This document shows, piece after piece, positions 49,221-63,100 of a DNA stretch of 64,000 nt. Made by a program: the position numbers and the translations under genes. A model generated the notes under the pieces. It was given only the letters and a program-made list of their open reading frames with translations. It made no database searches and was not told where the DNA came from. Source of the stretch: Crambe crambe. Lineage: Eukaryota > Porifera > Demospongiae > Poecilosclerida > Crambeidae. The DNA lies in NCBI GenBank assembly GCA_963924555.1, contig OZ004594.1, forward strand, positions 124,001 to 188,000. Reading direction: 5' to 3'. Positions within the stretch are counted from its first letter, which is position 1. Each line of letters opens with the position of its first letter.

Positions 49221-49740
49221 TAGGCCTTGACAAAATTTGCTTAGCAAAATGGGCAGCCAGAAGAAAAAAGCAATTCTGCAAGCAAAATGGGCTACCAATT
49301 TTGTCAAAAAAGCAAAATGGGCCAAGAACGAGCTTTGACTTTCTGGATTGCTTCCTGCTAATTACTTCTACAATCTAGATCTTCCACTTCCAGATCTCTT
49401 GGTGGAAGAGCCATGCTATGGAGCTCCCCAAATGGGCTAATGCTTTCAGGCTGATCCAGCCATCTTCTGCTGCAGCCGAGAGAATCTTTCGATTTTACAG
49501 CGCTTTACAGCTCAGCAGCAGTCATCTTTGGAAGACTACCTGGAACTCTCTGTTATGTTGCAATACAACCTTGTTCACTAATTATTTGTGCCTGCATTTT
49601 AATTACAGTATGCAAAAAGAAAGCAAAATGAGTGAAAGAGGGAGCAAAATGGGTGAATAGGAAAGCAAAATAGGTAGATTAGTCAAGCATAAAAGCAAAG
49701 CAAAATAGGCAGGAAAAAAAGCAAATTTCGTCAAGGCCTA
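49221..49740. mobile_element. Small hAT-type element with 8-bp target-site duplication and transposase relic
   Basis: 520 bp bounded by inverted ends TAGGCCTTGACAAAATTTGC and, at 49720-49740, the reverse complement of TAGGCCTTGACGAAATTTGC (one mismatch). The direct repeat ACTGTGAC flanks it on both sides (49213-49220 and 49741-49748), the 8-bp duplication typical of hAT. Multiple AAGCAAAATGGGC-like motifs cluster near both ends. Inside, 49417-49600 encodes a broken hAT C-terminal dimerisation segment (WANAFRLIQPSSAAAERIF, then LEDYLELSVMLQYN after a frame change). No other transposase part remains, so it is a non-autonomous deletion derivative just after the DDX47 stop. Confidence 0.9.
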
Positions 49741-50099
49741 ACTGTGACAGTTCCAGGTAGAAATCAAATGTTAGACATTGATTCTAGGACTTAGTTACTT
49801 TTCCATACTTCAGTTCATAACTACTAGTGGCCTTGGTCTTGAAATTTCATCAAAGCATGTTTAAGAAATTTCAGCTACCACTTTCTACCTGGGACTATCA
49901 CAACTACATTTACTAAAACATGGAATTTTATAATTGCAATATACAATTGAAATTTTTAAAAATTAATATAATGGAAGTGCATAGTCATTATAGTGATGAC
50001 AATGACAATGAATACTTCACTTTCTTGGGGGAGGTGCATACAGACACCACTAGATGTCATAAGCCATGTTTCATTGCACTGACTTTTCAGAGTCTGAGA

Positions 50100-50640
50100 A
50101 GGTGAATTCCATAAGTGTTTCCGACTCTTCCGGCCCCGCCTCCACTTCTTCAGGGGTGTGGTCCACACTATTAGCTTCTCACTGGTTAGAACAGTCACCA
50201 TTGGAGGATCTCTCTGCTTTGGAGTCCCACCCACTCTGATTTCTCAGTTATTGATCCAGGTGGCCATGGGGAACGAAGTGTGACACTGAGAGTGGCCCCT
50301 TTAATTTATGAAATTGTTAAAATGGGGTGTGAGAGGAGTGGGTGTGGCTTAACCTCTTTTCCATTTAGAGCTGTAGCAGCAAGTGCTGAAGGCGAGTCCT
50401 TAAAGGTCACCAAGGTACAATCCTGAGTCACTCTGCCACGTCAACAAGTAGGACAGCATCAGACCCTCCACAGACTCCAAAACTAACCCCCTCTGAACAT
50501 ACCTGACAAGTACGATAGTTCCATACTGTCTCAGGGGCTCCAAAATGTCCTGCACAGTGAGTTTTCCTTCATCTCCATCCTCTTCGAGCCAATGTAGCAC
50601 CTGACATGCACACGCCTCCCAGGGTGCATTTGGCACTAAT
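50100..50640 (-). pseudogene. Fragment resembling the RRM-like region of synaptojanin
   Basis: The exon at about 50509-50635 reads VLHWLEEDGDEGKLTVQDIL and EPLRQYGTIVLVR, followed by a gtatgt donor. After a short gap, about 50345-50425 reads DCTLVTFKDSPSALAA and LNGKEVKPHP. The two parts resemble the short RNA-recognition-like domain behind the 5-phosphatase domain of synaptojanins (pattern YGTIVLVR then LVTF then SAL). No phosphatase or Sac domain lies upstream. Further downstream codons (LRSPWPPGSITEKSEW) hit a stop at about 50207. I read it as an isolated gene fragment; assignment is tentative. Confidence 0.35.
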
Positions 50641-51474
50641 TACATGATGTATGTGTCATGGAAATAAAACGATCATGGGCAAATAAAGACAACTGTTTTG
50701 TTGAAGAAGAATTTGAGTGCAGGCACTACTAGTGCCATGAAAGCCTATTACTGGCATGAAAAATACATTATTTATTCAACAGCTCATACGTACAACACAG
50801 ACATGGGACAATAAAGATCAAAAGATCAAACACATTAGAACTAAGCTAGATTACTTATGAATGGAACAGGTTTGTATTAAGGATACGTCCGTGAAACTAT
50901 GAGGCTAGTCAAATTGCACATGCCCACATTAATTGAAAGAGACAATAATTATCAAATTTGGGTATTAAGTGTGCAGCCATTGATCCTGGTGATTTCTTTC
51001 AGGTTCTTCTTCACCTCTGTTCTCTGCCTGAACTATGAGTGAAGATTTTGAAGCCTCCCTATCTGTTGATCATCCCTGAGGACTATAATATTAAAAATTA
51101 ATGTACTCTAATCATTAAGCTTTTTCTTGGCAAGGGAATGCACACATTTGGAAAACATAGGTGGAGGGCATGAAGGAATAACTACTCGTTATGAATATAA
51201 ATTGGGGTCACTAGAAACAACTTCACTTTTTCAAAAAAGGTACGCAAAGACACATCCAGCAAATGTGAACTATTGGCTGAAACTCCTGAATACATGTAAA
51301 GTTCTTTAGGTATGAGGGCAGTAGAGTGTATACTAAACTCTGAAACTGTATGCTTTGGGGTTAACTGCGCGTAAAATTAATCGCACGATTAGAGACCGTA
51401 ATTAAAAATGACTTCAATGATGTGCCCTAATTAGAATATTCCCCTCCACGTGGTCAGTAGGTAAAGTAGCTGAG
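50641..51474. other. Unique intergenic stretch before NOL10 copy A
   Basis: About 0.8 kb of AT-rich sequence without repeats or convincing coding signal. Homology with the region upstream of NOL10 copy B begins only at about 51418, so the promoter of copy A differs from that of copy B beyond the last 55 bp. Confidence 0.6.
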
Positions 51475-52364
51475 ATGCAGGTATCCACAGCTAATGATGT
51501 GAAGGTGTACAACCTGAGTGCTGGAAAGAGCTTACCTGAATGGATCTCAGATAGGAAGAAGAGGACACTCCTTAAAAATGACATTGGTGAGACATGCATT
51601 TTGAAAATTTATGAAGGGATTATCACCATGGGAACGTTGGATCATCTAGCTCTGCGACGCAGGATTGAATTGGTTCAGGATTTCACAATGCCTGTGGCTG
51701 CTACTGGTGTTGATGTGTCTTTGGATGGCCAGTACATCTTTGCCACTGGCGTTTACAAGCCACGTGTTAGGTGCTATGATGTCAATCATCTCTCCATGAA
51801 ATTTGAACGATGTCTTGATGCTGAGGTAGTCCATTTCTCTATTCTCTCGGAAGACTACACGAAGGTGAAGGAAGAGAGATCTGCCTCTTGCATGTTTTCA
51901 TTCTTTTATATTCTTTTTAGTTCGTTTTGCTCCTAGCAAATAGGCAAGTGGAATTCCATTCTCAGGTGAGTCATCCAGCCCCACCCATCTTCAGCCCCTC
52001 CCTCTAATTATTGTGCTAATAAGCCCCTCCTTTCCTTCTAGTTTGGGTTTTATTATCGCACTCGTATTCCTCGATTTGGACGGTCGCTAGCATACCAATC
52101 TGGGTCATGTGACCTCTACATTACAGCCGAGGGGCCAGAAATATACCGTCTCAATCTTGACCAAGGAAAGTTCCTCCCACCACTAGTGACCAAAGCCAGG
52201 TGAGGTGTGGTGAGGTGGCTGTTACAATGATGGTAATGATGGTGTGTTGATATGTTTGCTTTGCTGTACAGTGGCTGTAATGTCTGTCAGTTTAACCCTC
52301 GCCACCAGCTCTTCTGCGTGGGGACAGAGGAGGCAAGTACATTCATTAGAGAAAGAGGAACATT

Positions 52365-52438
<74 letters not shown>

Positions 52439-54514
52439 CAGGGCACTGTGGAGTGCTGGGACCCTCGCTCACACTGCAGAGCAGCAGAACTCTCACTCAC
52501 CACTGCTGGAGTCCAATTCTCTGAAAGGTGATACCATGGTGATGTCATGGTGATACCATAGTGATAGTCATTGGTTTCTATTGTTACGGTTTTGTTTCCG
52601 TGGTTGCATCTATGTAGAGATGAAGTTCCAGGAGTCACTGCCTTACAGTACAGAGATGCCATGAACCTCGCTGTGGGCACGGCCACTGGACAAGTACGTG
52701 CCCCCATATACATGCATGTGCAGTGACGTCACTTAACTTGAAACAGGTGCTGCTGTATGACTTGCGGTCACCACGTCCCCATCAAGTGAAGGACCATTTA
52801 TACTCCTCCCCCATCCACTCCATCTCCTTCCAGACCAGCGAACGTCTTGTACTCTCTGCTGACTCCAAAATCCTCAAGATCTGGCACGAGGCCGATGTAT
52901 GCTTCCTCTCTCTCACTTATACAGCCACTCAAACCACACCCTCTCCTCTCTGCAGGGCTCTGCCTACACCTCAATAGAGCCGGAGCATAACATCAACAAA
53001 GTGTGCCACCTCCCTAACTCTGGAATGGTTCTCATGGCTCAAGAAGACCCAAAACTGTTTGCCTATTACATCCCAGTGAGTGGATGGGAGGGGTCAGAGT
53101 GCAATGACATAATACTGTATTAGTAGAACTACCTTAATGGAGTGCACTGAAGGGGGTTACTAATGTATTGAGCTAACATTGCCCACTCACTACCTAACCG
53201 TAGTTAATGGGTGTGACTTCAGTACCTTACCATAGTCAATGGGTGTGGCTCCTCGATTGGGATGAAAGTGTTGCCCACTTGCTACCTTACCATAGTCAAT
53301 GGGTGTGGCTCCACGATGGTGCTCCTTTCTTGATAACTTGACGGAGGAACTTGAAGAGGATCCTGAACCTTCTGTGTACGAGGACTACAAGTTTGTCACC
53401 TCTGAAGATCTGGAGGAATTAGGTGAGGAGTCACATGATGGTCACGTGATTATATGAGTATATTATGGGTGGCATGCTGTGCAGGTCTGTCCCATCTGAT
53501 TGGCACTGGTTTGTTGAGGGCTTATATGCATGGCTTCTTTATGGACATGAAACTGTACCACAAGGTCAGAGTTCAAGTTGCAGGTCGCAAGATCTACTTT
53601 ACTCTTTAAAGAGGTTTCAGGTTGGTACATTTCTATATCTCTGTTTGCAGGCCAAAGCTATTGCTCAACCATTTGCTTATGAGGAGTACAGGAAGGAAAA
53701 AATACGCAAGAAAGTGGAGGAGGCCAGGGCCAGTAGGATCCGCCTCAAGGTGCATAGACCTATTGTAGGGTGGGACATTTTCATGAGAAAAAATTTTTTT
53801 CTCATGTAGAAATTGCCGAAGGTAAATCGCCAACTTGCAGAAAAGTTGCTGGAGGATTCTGAGAGGACTGGGAAGAAGGAAGGAGATGATCCAGAAGGGG
53901 ACAAGACCTCTAACCCTCTAGGGGACTCGAGATTTGCAGCCATGTTCACTGATGCCAACTTTGAAGTGGAGGAAGAGTGTGAAGAATTCCAGCGACTCCA
54001 TCCTGTCCTCTCCCACAGGGAAAAAAAACGCAAGGGGAAGAAAGGACCATCGCCTCCACCCAGTGCTGAGGAGAGGGGGGGCTCTGAGGTATACAACTCT
54101 CACTGAGGTGTATGGCTTTATCACTTCTTTAACGGCAGGAATTGGAAGGGAAACCAAGTGATGAAGAATCTTCATCAGATGAGTCTGACCCTGAAGTGTG
54201 GAGGGAGGTGAGGAGGGAGAGAAGGAAGAGACGGAGGGAAGAAGTTGCCAATAAAGAATTCATTACAACTCCACTGTCAGCCACACCCACAGCCAAAGTG
54301 ACATCTGTGAAGTTAAAGAAACCTTCCAAGTGAGCACAGAATCCAGATTGAGCTTGTATACTGGGAGAATCCTGATTGATATCCTTTGCCAAATAGGTCC
54401 TCTCTGGGGAAGAGATTGGAAAGGGGAGAGGGAGAGGGTGTCAAGGATGGAGAAGTGGTGGCTTCCTCTTCCTCCTTACTGGGGAGCAAGGAGTTCACCT
54501 TCACTCTCCAAAAG
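51475..54514 (+). CDS. NOL10: NOL10-like nucleolar WD40 protein, copy A (3' truncated)
   Basis: NOL10 (yeast Enp2) is a WD40 protein of the small-subunit processome. Exon 1 51475-51587 reads [20 protein letters not shown], then [16 protein letters not shown]. Next (about 51649-51865) is [30 protein letters not shown]. Then [25 protein letters not shown] (52440), [15 protein letters not shown] (52747), [32 protein letters not shown] (53305), [17 protein letters not shown] and [20 protein letters not shown]. Lys/Glu-rich exons run to KEFTFTLQK (54514). All are open and differ little from copy B. The final exon of copy B (59837-59971) is missing. Sequence diverges from copy B right after the donor and joins an Axin intron, so this copy is cut by a duplication junction. 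It may still be expressed with a shortened C-terminus. Confidence 0.88.
52368..52437 (+). repeat. (CT)n acceptor tract in NOL10 copy A
   Basis: About 70 nt of CT repeat ending in CTCTCCACAG directly before the exon GGCACTGTGGAG. The same tract in copy B is about 26 nt longer. Confidence 0.95.
53195..53310 (+). repeat. Repeated false exon starts before a NOL10 exon (copy A)
   Basis: The sequence spanning the true exon start, ATAGTCAATGGGTGTGGCTC (about 53291), is repeated as variants upstream in the same intron (about 53202 and 53233). Copy B has more (about 57841, 57875, 57910, 57941 and the true one at 57997). Only the last continues as CACGATGGTGCTCC, encoding APRWCSF. Confidence 0.75.
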
Positions 54515-54609
54515 GTAAGCTTTCCAATATTATTTGTGAAACATTTCATGATTTTATGGCTAAGTTTTCTAGTATAAACACATTTATTTATCCTTTGATG
54601 TTCTTACAG
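54515..54609 (+). other. Duplication junction: NOL10 intron joined to Axin last intron
   Basis: After the copy A donor (AAAAGgtaagc) the sequence no longer matches copy B (gtaatcaag). By about 54580 it matches the end of the last Axin intron (TTTATCCTTTGATGTTCTTACAG, compare 38165-38187 in content). The switch point lies between about 54520 and 54580. Confidence 0.85.
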
Positions 54610-54727
54610 ATTCTTTAAGAGTTTCTGTGAAGATCTTGACATGGAGACTTTTATGGAGTACATGGAAGATGGAGAGATTTTACCCCTCACTGGAGGAAAA
54701 ATCATTGGGAGAGTAGAGAAGGCATAG
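54610..54727 (+). pseudogene. AXIN: Duplicated last exon of Axin (DIX end), orphaned
   Basis: Nearly identical to 38188-38308: one codon deleted (FFF to FF) and Gly to Asp in CEDLD. It keeps the intron acceptor and the stop after IIGRVEKA. No other Axin exon is nearby. If NOL10 copy A were spliced to it, the phase would be wrong (phase 0 donor onto a phase 2 exon), giving Ile-Leu-stop. Confidence 0.92.
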
Positions 54728-54767
54728 CATAGCAACTATCTACATGCAATTTCCCTCCTACCCTCCC

Positions 54768-55270
54768 CGATCAACACATCCCAGTCCCTTCATTTTTAAC
54801 ATAATGCATCACTGTTCGTTGAAGTTGATAGTGAATATTTCTTGTGTGGGAAGTCACTGAGGTGCATGCGCAGAGCAATAGAGGCAGATAAGTGTGCTTG
54901 CTTGTAGCTGCCGGCATTCCCAGGGAGCAACAAGGCTGGAAGGACGATGGGTGTGAGCTGCAGACAAAAAAGAGTGAAGATGGTACAGTACCTCTCAGTG
55001 TAATAATGTAGACTGTATTGAGGGTACTTTCCTTCTATCTCAGCAGAAAGATGAATCTCCTGTGTACAGAGGGGATGATGCAGAACTGACCTAAAGCCTG
55101 GTCATGACATGCACCACCAGTCCACCACTCACTGGGTATTGTGGCCACTGATACATGTATGTCATCTCACAGTCGTGCTGGCCATAGTACCACACTCGCA
55201 CTCTACTGTACTTCTGACGACCCTTACCTAATAATGAACCCTCCCATCATTAATAATCTTAGAGCATCTG
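54768..55270 (-). pseudogene. PGAP1: PGAP1 5'-end remnant in the second duplication unit
   Basis: Matches 42538-43150, the first exons of PGAP1 and their introns, but with many small deletions, loss of the signal-anchor codons and start, and no downstream exons. It joins the Axin 3' flank directly at about 54768, so about 4.2 kb (38360-42537 equivalent) is missing here. Confidence 0.88.
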
Positions 55271-55413
55271 TGACAAACTGAATCAACATAGCTACAAAAT
55301 AAAAGTGACTTTGAAATGTTATAGATAGGACATCATGTCTGATTCATGTGAGCATTTTTATAATGTCCAGCCTTTTGGCTTGCAGGGGGCACTGGGGTCA
55401 GAAGTAGGGTTTT

Positions 55414-55653
55414 TTAGCAACGTATAGCACTTCCAATGCTCATGAAGGCACCAAAAGTCCCCCCACTCTGGAGCATAACTTTGCCCAGCTGAGACAGAAG
55501 CTCCCTCCCGCGGAGACCATGCCTCAGGCCCATGAATGTTCCAAATATTGCTCCCGTGGACATTCCCACTGCAAACCCGATCATGGCGCCAAATTTGATC
55601 CTATCGAAGCAGCTGGGGCCTCTCATCTGAGCTCTTCTTTGCACCGGCATCAC
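55414..55653 (-). CDS. ROMO1: ROMO1-like mitochondrial inner-membrane protein
   Basis: Single-exon frame of 79 residues plus stop, the same length as human ROMO1. It begins [20 protein letters not shown], then [20 protein letters not shown] (first membrane helix), [20 protein letters not shown], and [17 protein letters not shown] at the end, the family signature. ROMO1 is a small inner-membrane protein linked to reactive-oxygen signalling, Tim23/TIM presequence-translocase regulation and OPA1-dependent morphology. It lies head to head with NOL10 copy B, 85 bp apart. The counterpart in the first unit (43268-43504) is dead, so within this window this is the only functional copy. Confidence 0.93.
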   Translation of the reverse strand: MMPVQRRAQMRGPSCFDRIKFGAMIGFAVGMSTGAIFGTFMGLRHGLRGRELLSQLGKVMLQSGGTFGAFMSIGSAIRC

Positions 55654-55738
55654 TGCAAACTTGGGAGATAGTTCAAACTATGTATGATGTGCCCTAATTA
55701 GAATATTTCCCTCCACGTGGTCAGTAGGTAAAGTGGAG
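55654..55738. promoter_or_regulatory. Shared promoter of ROMO1 and NOL10 copy B
   Basis: Only 85 bp separate the two divergent start codons. It includes ATGATGTGCCCTAATTAGAA and TCCACGTGGTCAG, the latter with a CACGTG E-box (about 55714-55721), also kept before copy A (about 51448-51455). Confidence 0.5.
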
Positions 55739-59971
<4,233 letters not shown>

Positions 59972-60162
59972 AGCTAACAATCATGTGGTGTGTGTATGTG
60001 TGTGTGTACACAGAATCAAGCCTTCATTTCACAAATTGGAAATTTATTATTAAAAAAAAAAGGAAAAAAAAAAAAGAACATCTCATGGTAATCTTACTAA
60101 AGTACAATGACACTTAGCTAACTATATTTTGACAAAAGGGAGTAGTTGTGCGTATGCAGAGT

Positions 60163-63100
60163 TTAAAAGTACAGGGCTTCTGCCGGCTCCACTTTGTTGA
60201 CAGGAAACTTGCCAGTCTTGCCCGTGAAGACTTGGTCTAGATTTCCTATTTGTCCAGTCCACATCTCAGCAGAGTCCTTACTGATCAGTCTAATATAAGT
60301 CCCTTTCTTGAAGGTAAGTTCCTGATCTGAGTCTGCAATATGGTCCTGCGTGGCTTGGTAGATTTCTTGTTCCTCGTTGTCTGCCTCCACTGGTGCATAC
60401 TTGACGAGGCCCTTCAACACACTCACCCATTCTTCCTTCCCCGCCTCGTCCTTTAAGCTGAAGTGGTAAGTCTTTTCTCCCTTGCAAACGTGAAAGGCAA
60501 ACTTTCCTGCACCTGCTTCAGTGGAACCAAGCTCTAACCGACATTCTCCCAGAGGAATCTTGTCCTGTGAACGTTTATCCGTTGAAGTCTTATAAATGAG
60601 AAGGTTGGTTCCCTCCACTGCTGCCCATCGCTCCTCGAACCGTGTCTTCTTTGGAGCCTTGTAACTGACTGTCCCACTGTGACTTCTAGACTTTGCACTC
60701 ACTGACTGTTTCTTGTGGAACATTCGTGAAAGGGACTTTGAAGTTGATGATTTTGGAGCTTCCACTTGCTTGACAGGACTTGGTGAAGAAGGCTCGTCAA
60801 CATCCACATACAGCTCTTCATCTTCCACCTCCTCTTGCCCATCCTTCTTCTCCATGGTGACGTATGAATCCATAGTGCCTGGGGCCATGTCTTCATAGTA
60901 TTCATCCATGATTGGCTCACCTACTGTCGTTGGTACCACATCATCATACAGATCTTCGTCCTCAGCACCTCCTCCCTGATCCCCCACTATCACGTCGTCG
61001 TATGTCTCTTCAATCTCTTCATTCTTCTCTTCCCCAACTATCACATCATCATACAGCTCTTCATCATCGTCATTGGTTACAGGGGGCAGGGCAGGAGCTG
61101 GTTTTCCTTTTATAGAGCTACTTGGCTCGTAATCTTGAGGAGTTGATGGAATTGGGGCGGGTTTTTTGGTGGGTGTGTTGCGAGCGGGGAAAGTGCCTTT
61201 GGCCGGAGGTGCCCGCGGGGGGAGGCTAGGGGGTGGGGATGCTGTTTTCTTTGGTGGATTACGATCGGGGAGAGAGGGTGCAGGTTGAGGGGAGGGTGCA
61301 GGTTGATCAAGCATGGAGGACTGGAAATCGTCAGTGTCTTCATAAATATCTTCGTCAATGATAATGTCGTCATCGACGGGGACGGGTGGGAGGGAGGGGC
61401 GTGCTGGACGGGGACTATCTGGAACAGGGGGGATATAGTCTGGCTCTAGCTCTTCATACAAGTCCTCTGCAGAAACAACATAATAAGAATAATAGGCCAC
61501 CCACAGGACGAATTAATGAGCCAGGTGATATAGACCCAGGTGATATAGACCCAGGTGATATAGACCCAGGTGATATAGACGTCTGGCTTGCAGGATTATA
61601 ATTCACAGTGCTTTATACAGGACAGTCACAATGGCAATTGATGTGTCCTGACAGCTGCTCTGTGCCAAAGTGGAGAGAATTTGGCTCATTAGATCTTTGA
61701 ATTTAATAGGACTGAAATTAATGTGTGTTTCTGATATTGATAGTGATAATGGAATAGGGGATGGTGTCATCCAATAATGTATTATGGTTGTTTTTGTGGG
61801 GCAGGACTACTGGCTGACTACAAGAGAGTCTACAAGAGAGTCAAGTAGTGGTAGACAGATGCTGAACATACCTGAGGCTGTAGCAATAGGTCAAATTACA
61901 ATGTGTGTCTCAAGTAACTAACCGTCCAACCTTTTCTTTTCTACACCTCATTAAGGATGTGGCAGCTCTATCATGAGTGGGGGGGGGGGGGGGGGGGAAT
62001 TTTCACTAACATGCTCTGCACTTACTACAGCTGTCAGGCTATATCTCTTCATCATAGAGGGCACAAGAGATGAATACATGCAAGTTAATCAGATTCACGA
62101 CCCATTCCTCTAATCTTGTGTGTGAAACCAACTAAACCCAGCATGTGAGGGATAAACAAGTGAAGTTAAGTAAAGGCCAGCGACTAAATCAACCCAGCTA
62201 CTGATAACTAAGGTTCTCTTCATGTATAAACAAGGAATGAGTTTACTAAGTCAGTGTATATTGTATTCCTAGAACTTGCTCTAGTTGTTTTCTTTTCCTC
62301 ATCTTATATACATCGCTCGATGTATTATTTGATAAACCTCCACAGCATTTATGCACACACACACACACACTCATGGAGGCCCTAAGTTGACCATCCCACT
62401 GGATGGAGGAGCTAGTTAGTTAGCTCAACTAACCGTCGGGCTCGATGGAGTTCTCGTTCTCTTCATCTTCAGAGAGGAGCTCTTCCACACCTCCGATTCC
62501 CAGAACTCGTTCAATGGCTTCTTTCCAGTTCTTGAAGTCTGCCTGGCTCTCAAAGGAAAATTGCTCCACTTTCTTGCCAATCTTCAAGGTCAGACCCTAA
62601 AACAGACCAAGATTGACAGAGAATGCAATATTAGCGAGACATTGCAAAGCAAAGTGAATAAACCACACATTGATGGAGTACACCAAATACACACAATGGA
62701 GAAAAGTGGTCAGATACAAGGCTGAACCATGAGTGATGTCTTGGGCCCCATGCTCACACACGCCATAAACAGCGTGCCAACACTACGTGTAAAATACACT
62801 CCCTTGAGAAAGAGCCAGTCCAGCAGCATTGCTGCATGGCAGGAGGTGGCATGGACTTTTAGGGGTCAACACATTTCTTGAAGTGTGTGTACAACTGCAG
62901 GTAATTAACAGCACCAAGGACATTCTCACATAATTGCTAAGTGTCAAAGTAACAGAGTCTTTACAGAGCCTTGTGCAGGTATCTAAGTGGGCATGGCACT
63001 GGAGTCTTGTGCATTGATTATCACTATCACTATGTGCTGTAGCTTGGGGTCAGGGGGTCGGGAGGTTAGAATGGGGGAGATTTTTTTTTTGTTGTTGTTC

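Noticed and set aside
51127..51309. Plus-strand frame of 60 codons before NOL10 copy A
   Set aside because: No similarity, poor start context, not present before copy B.
54386..54727. In-frame NOL10-DIX fusion protein
   Set aside because: Donor phase 0 does not fit the phase 2 DIX exon; splicing would stop after two codons.
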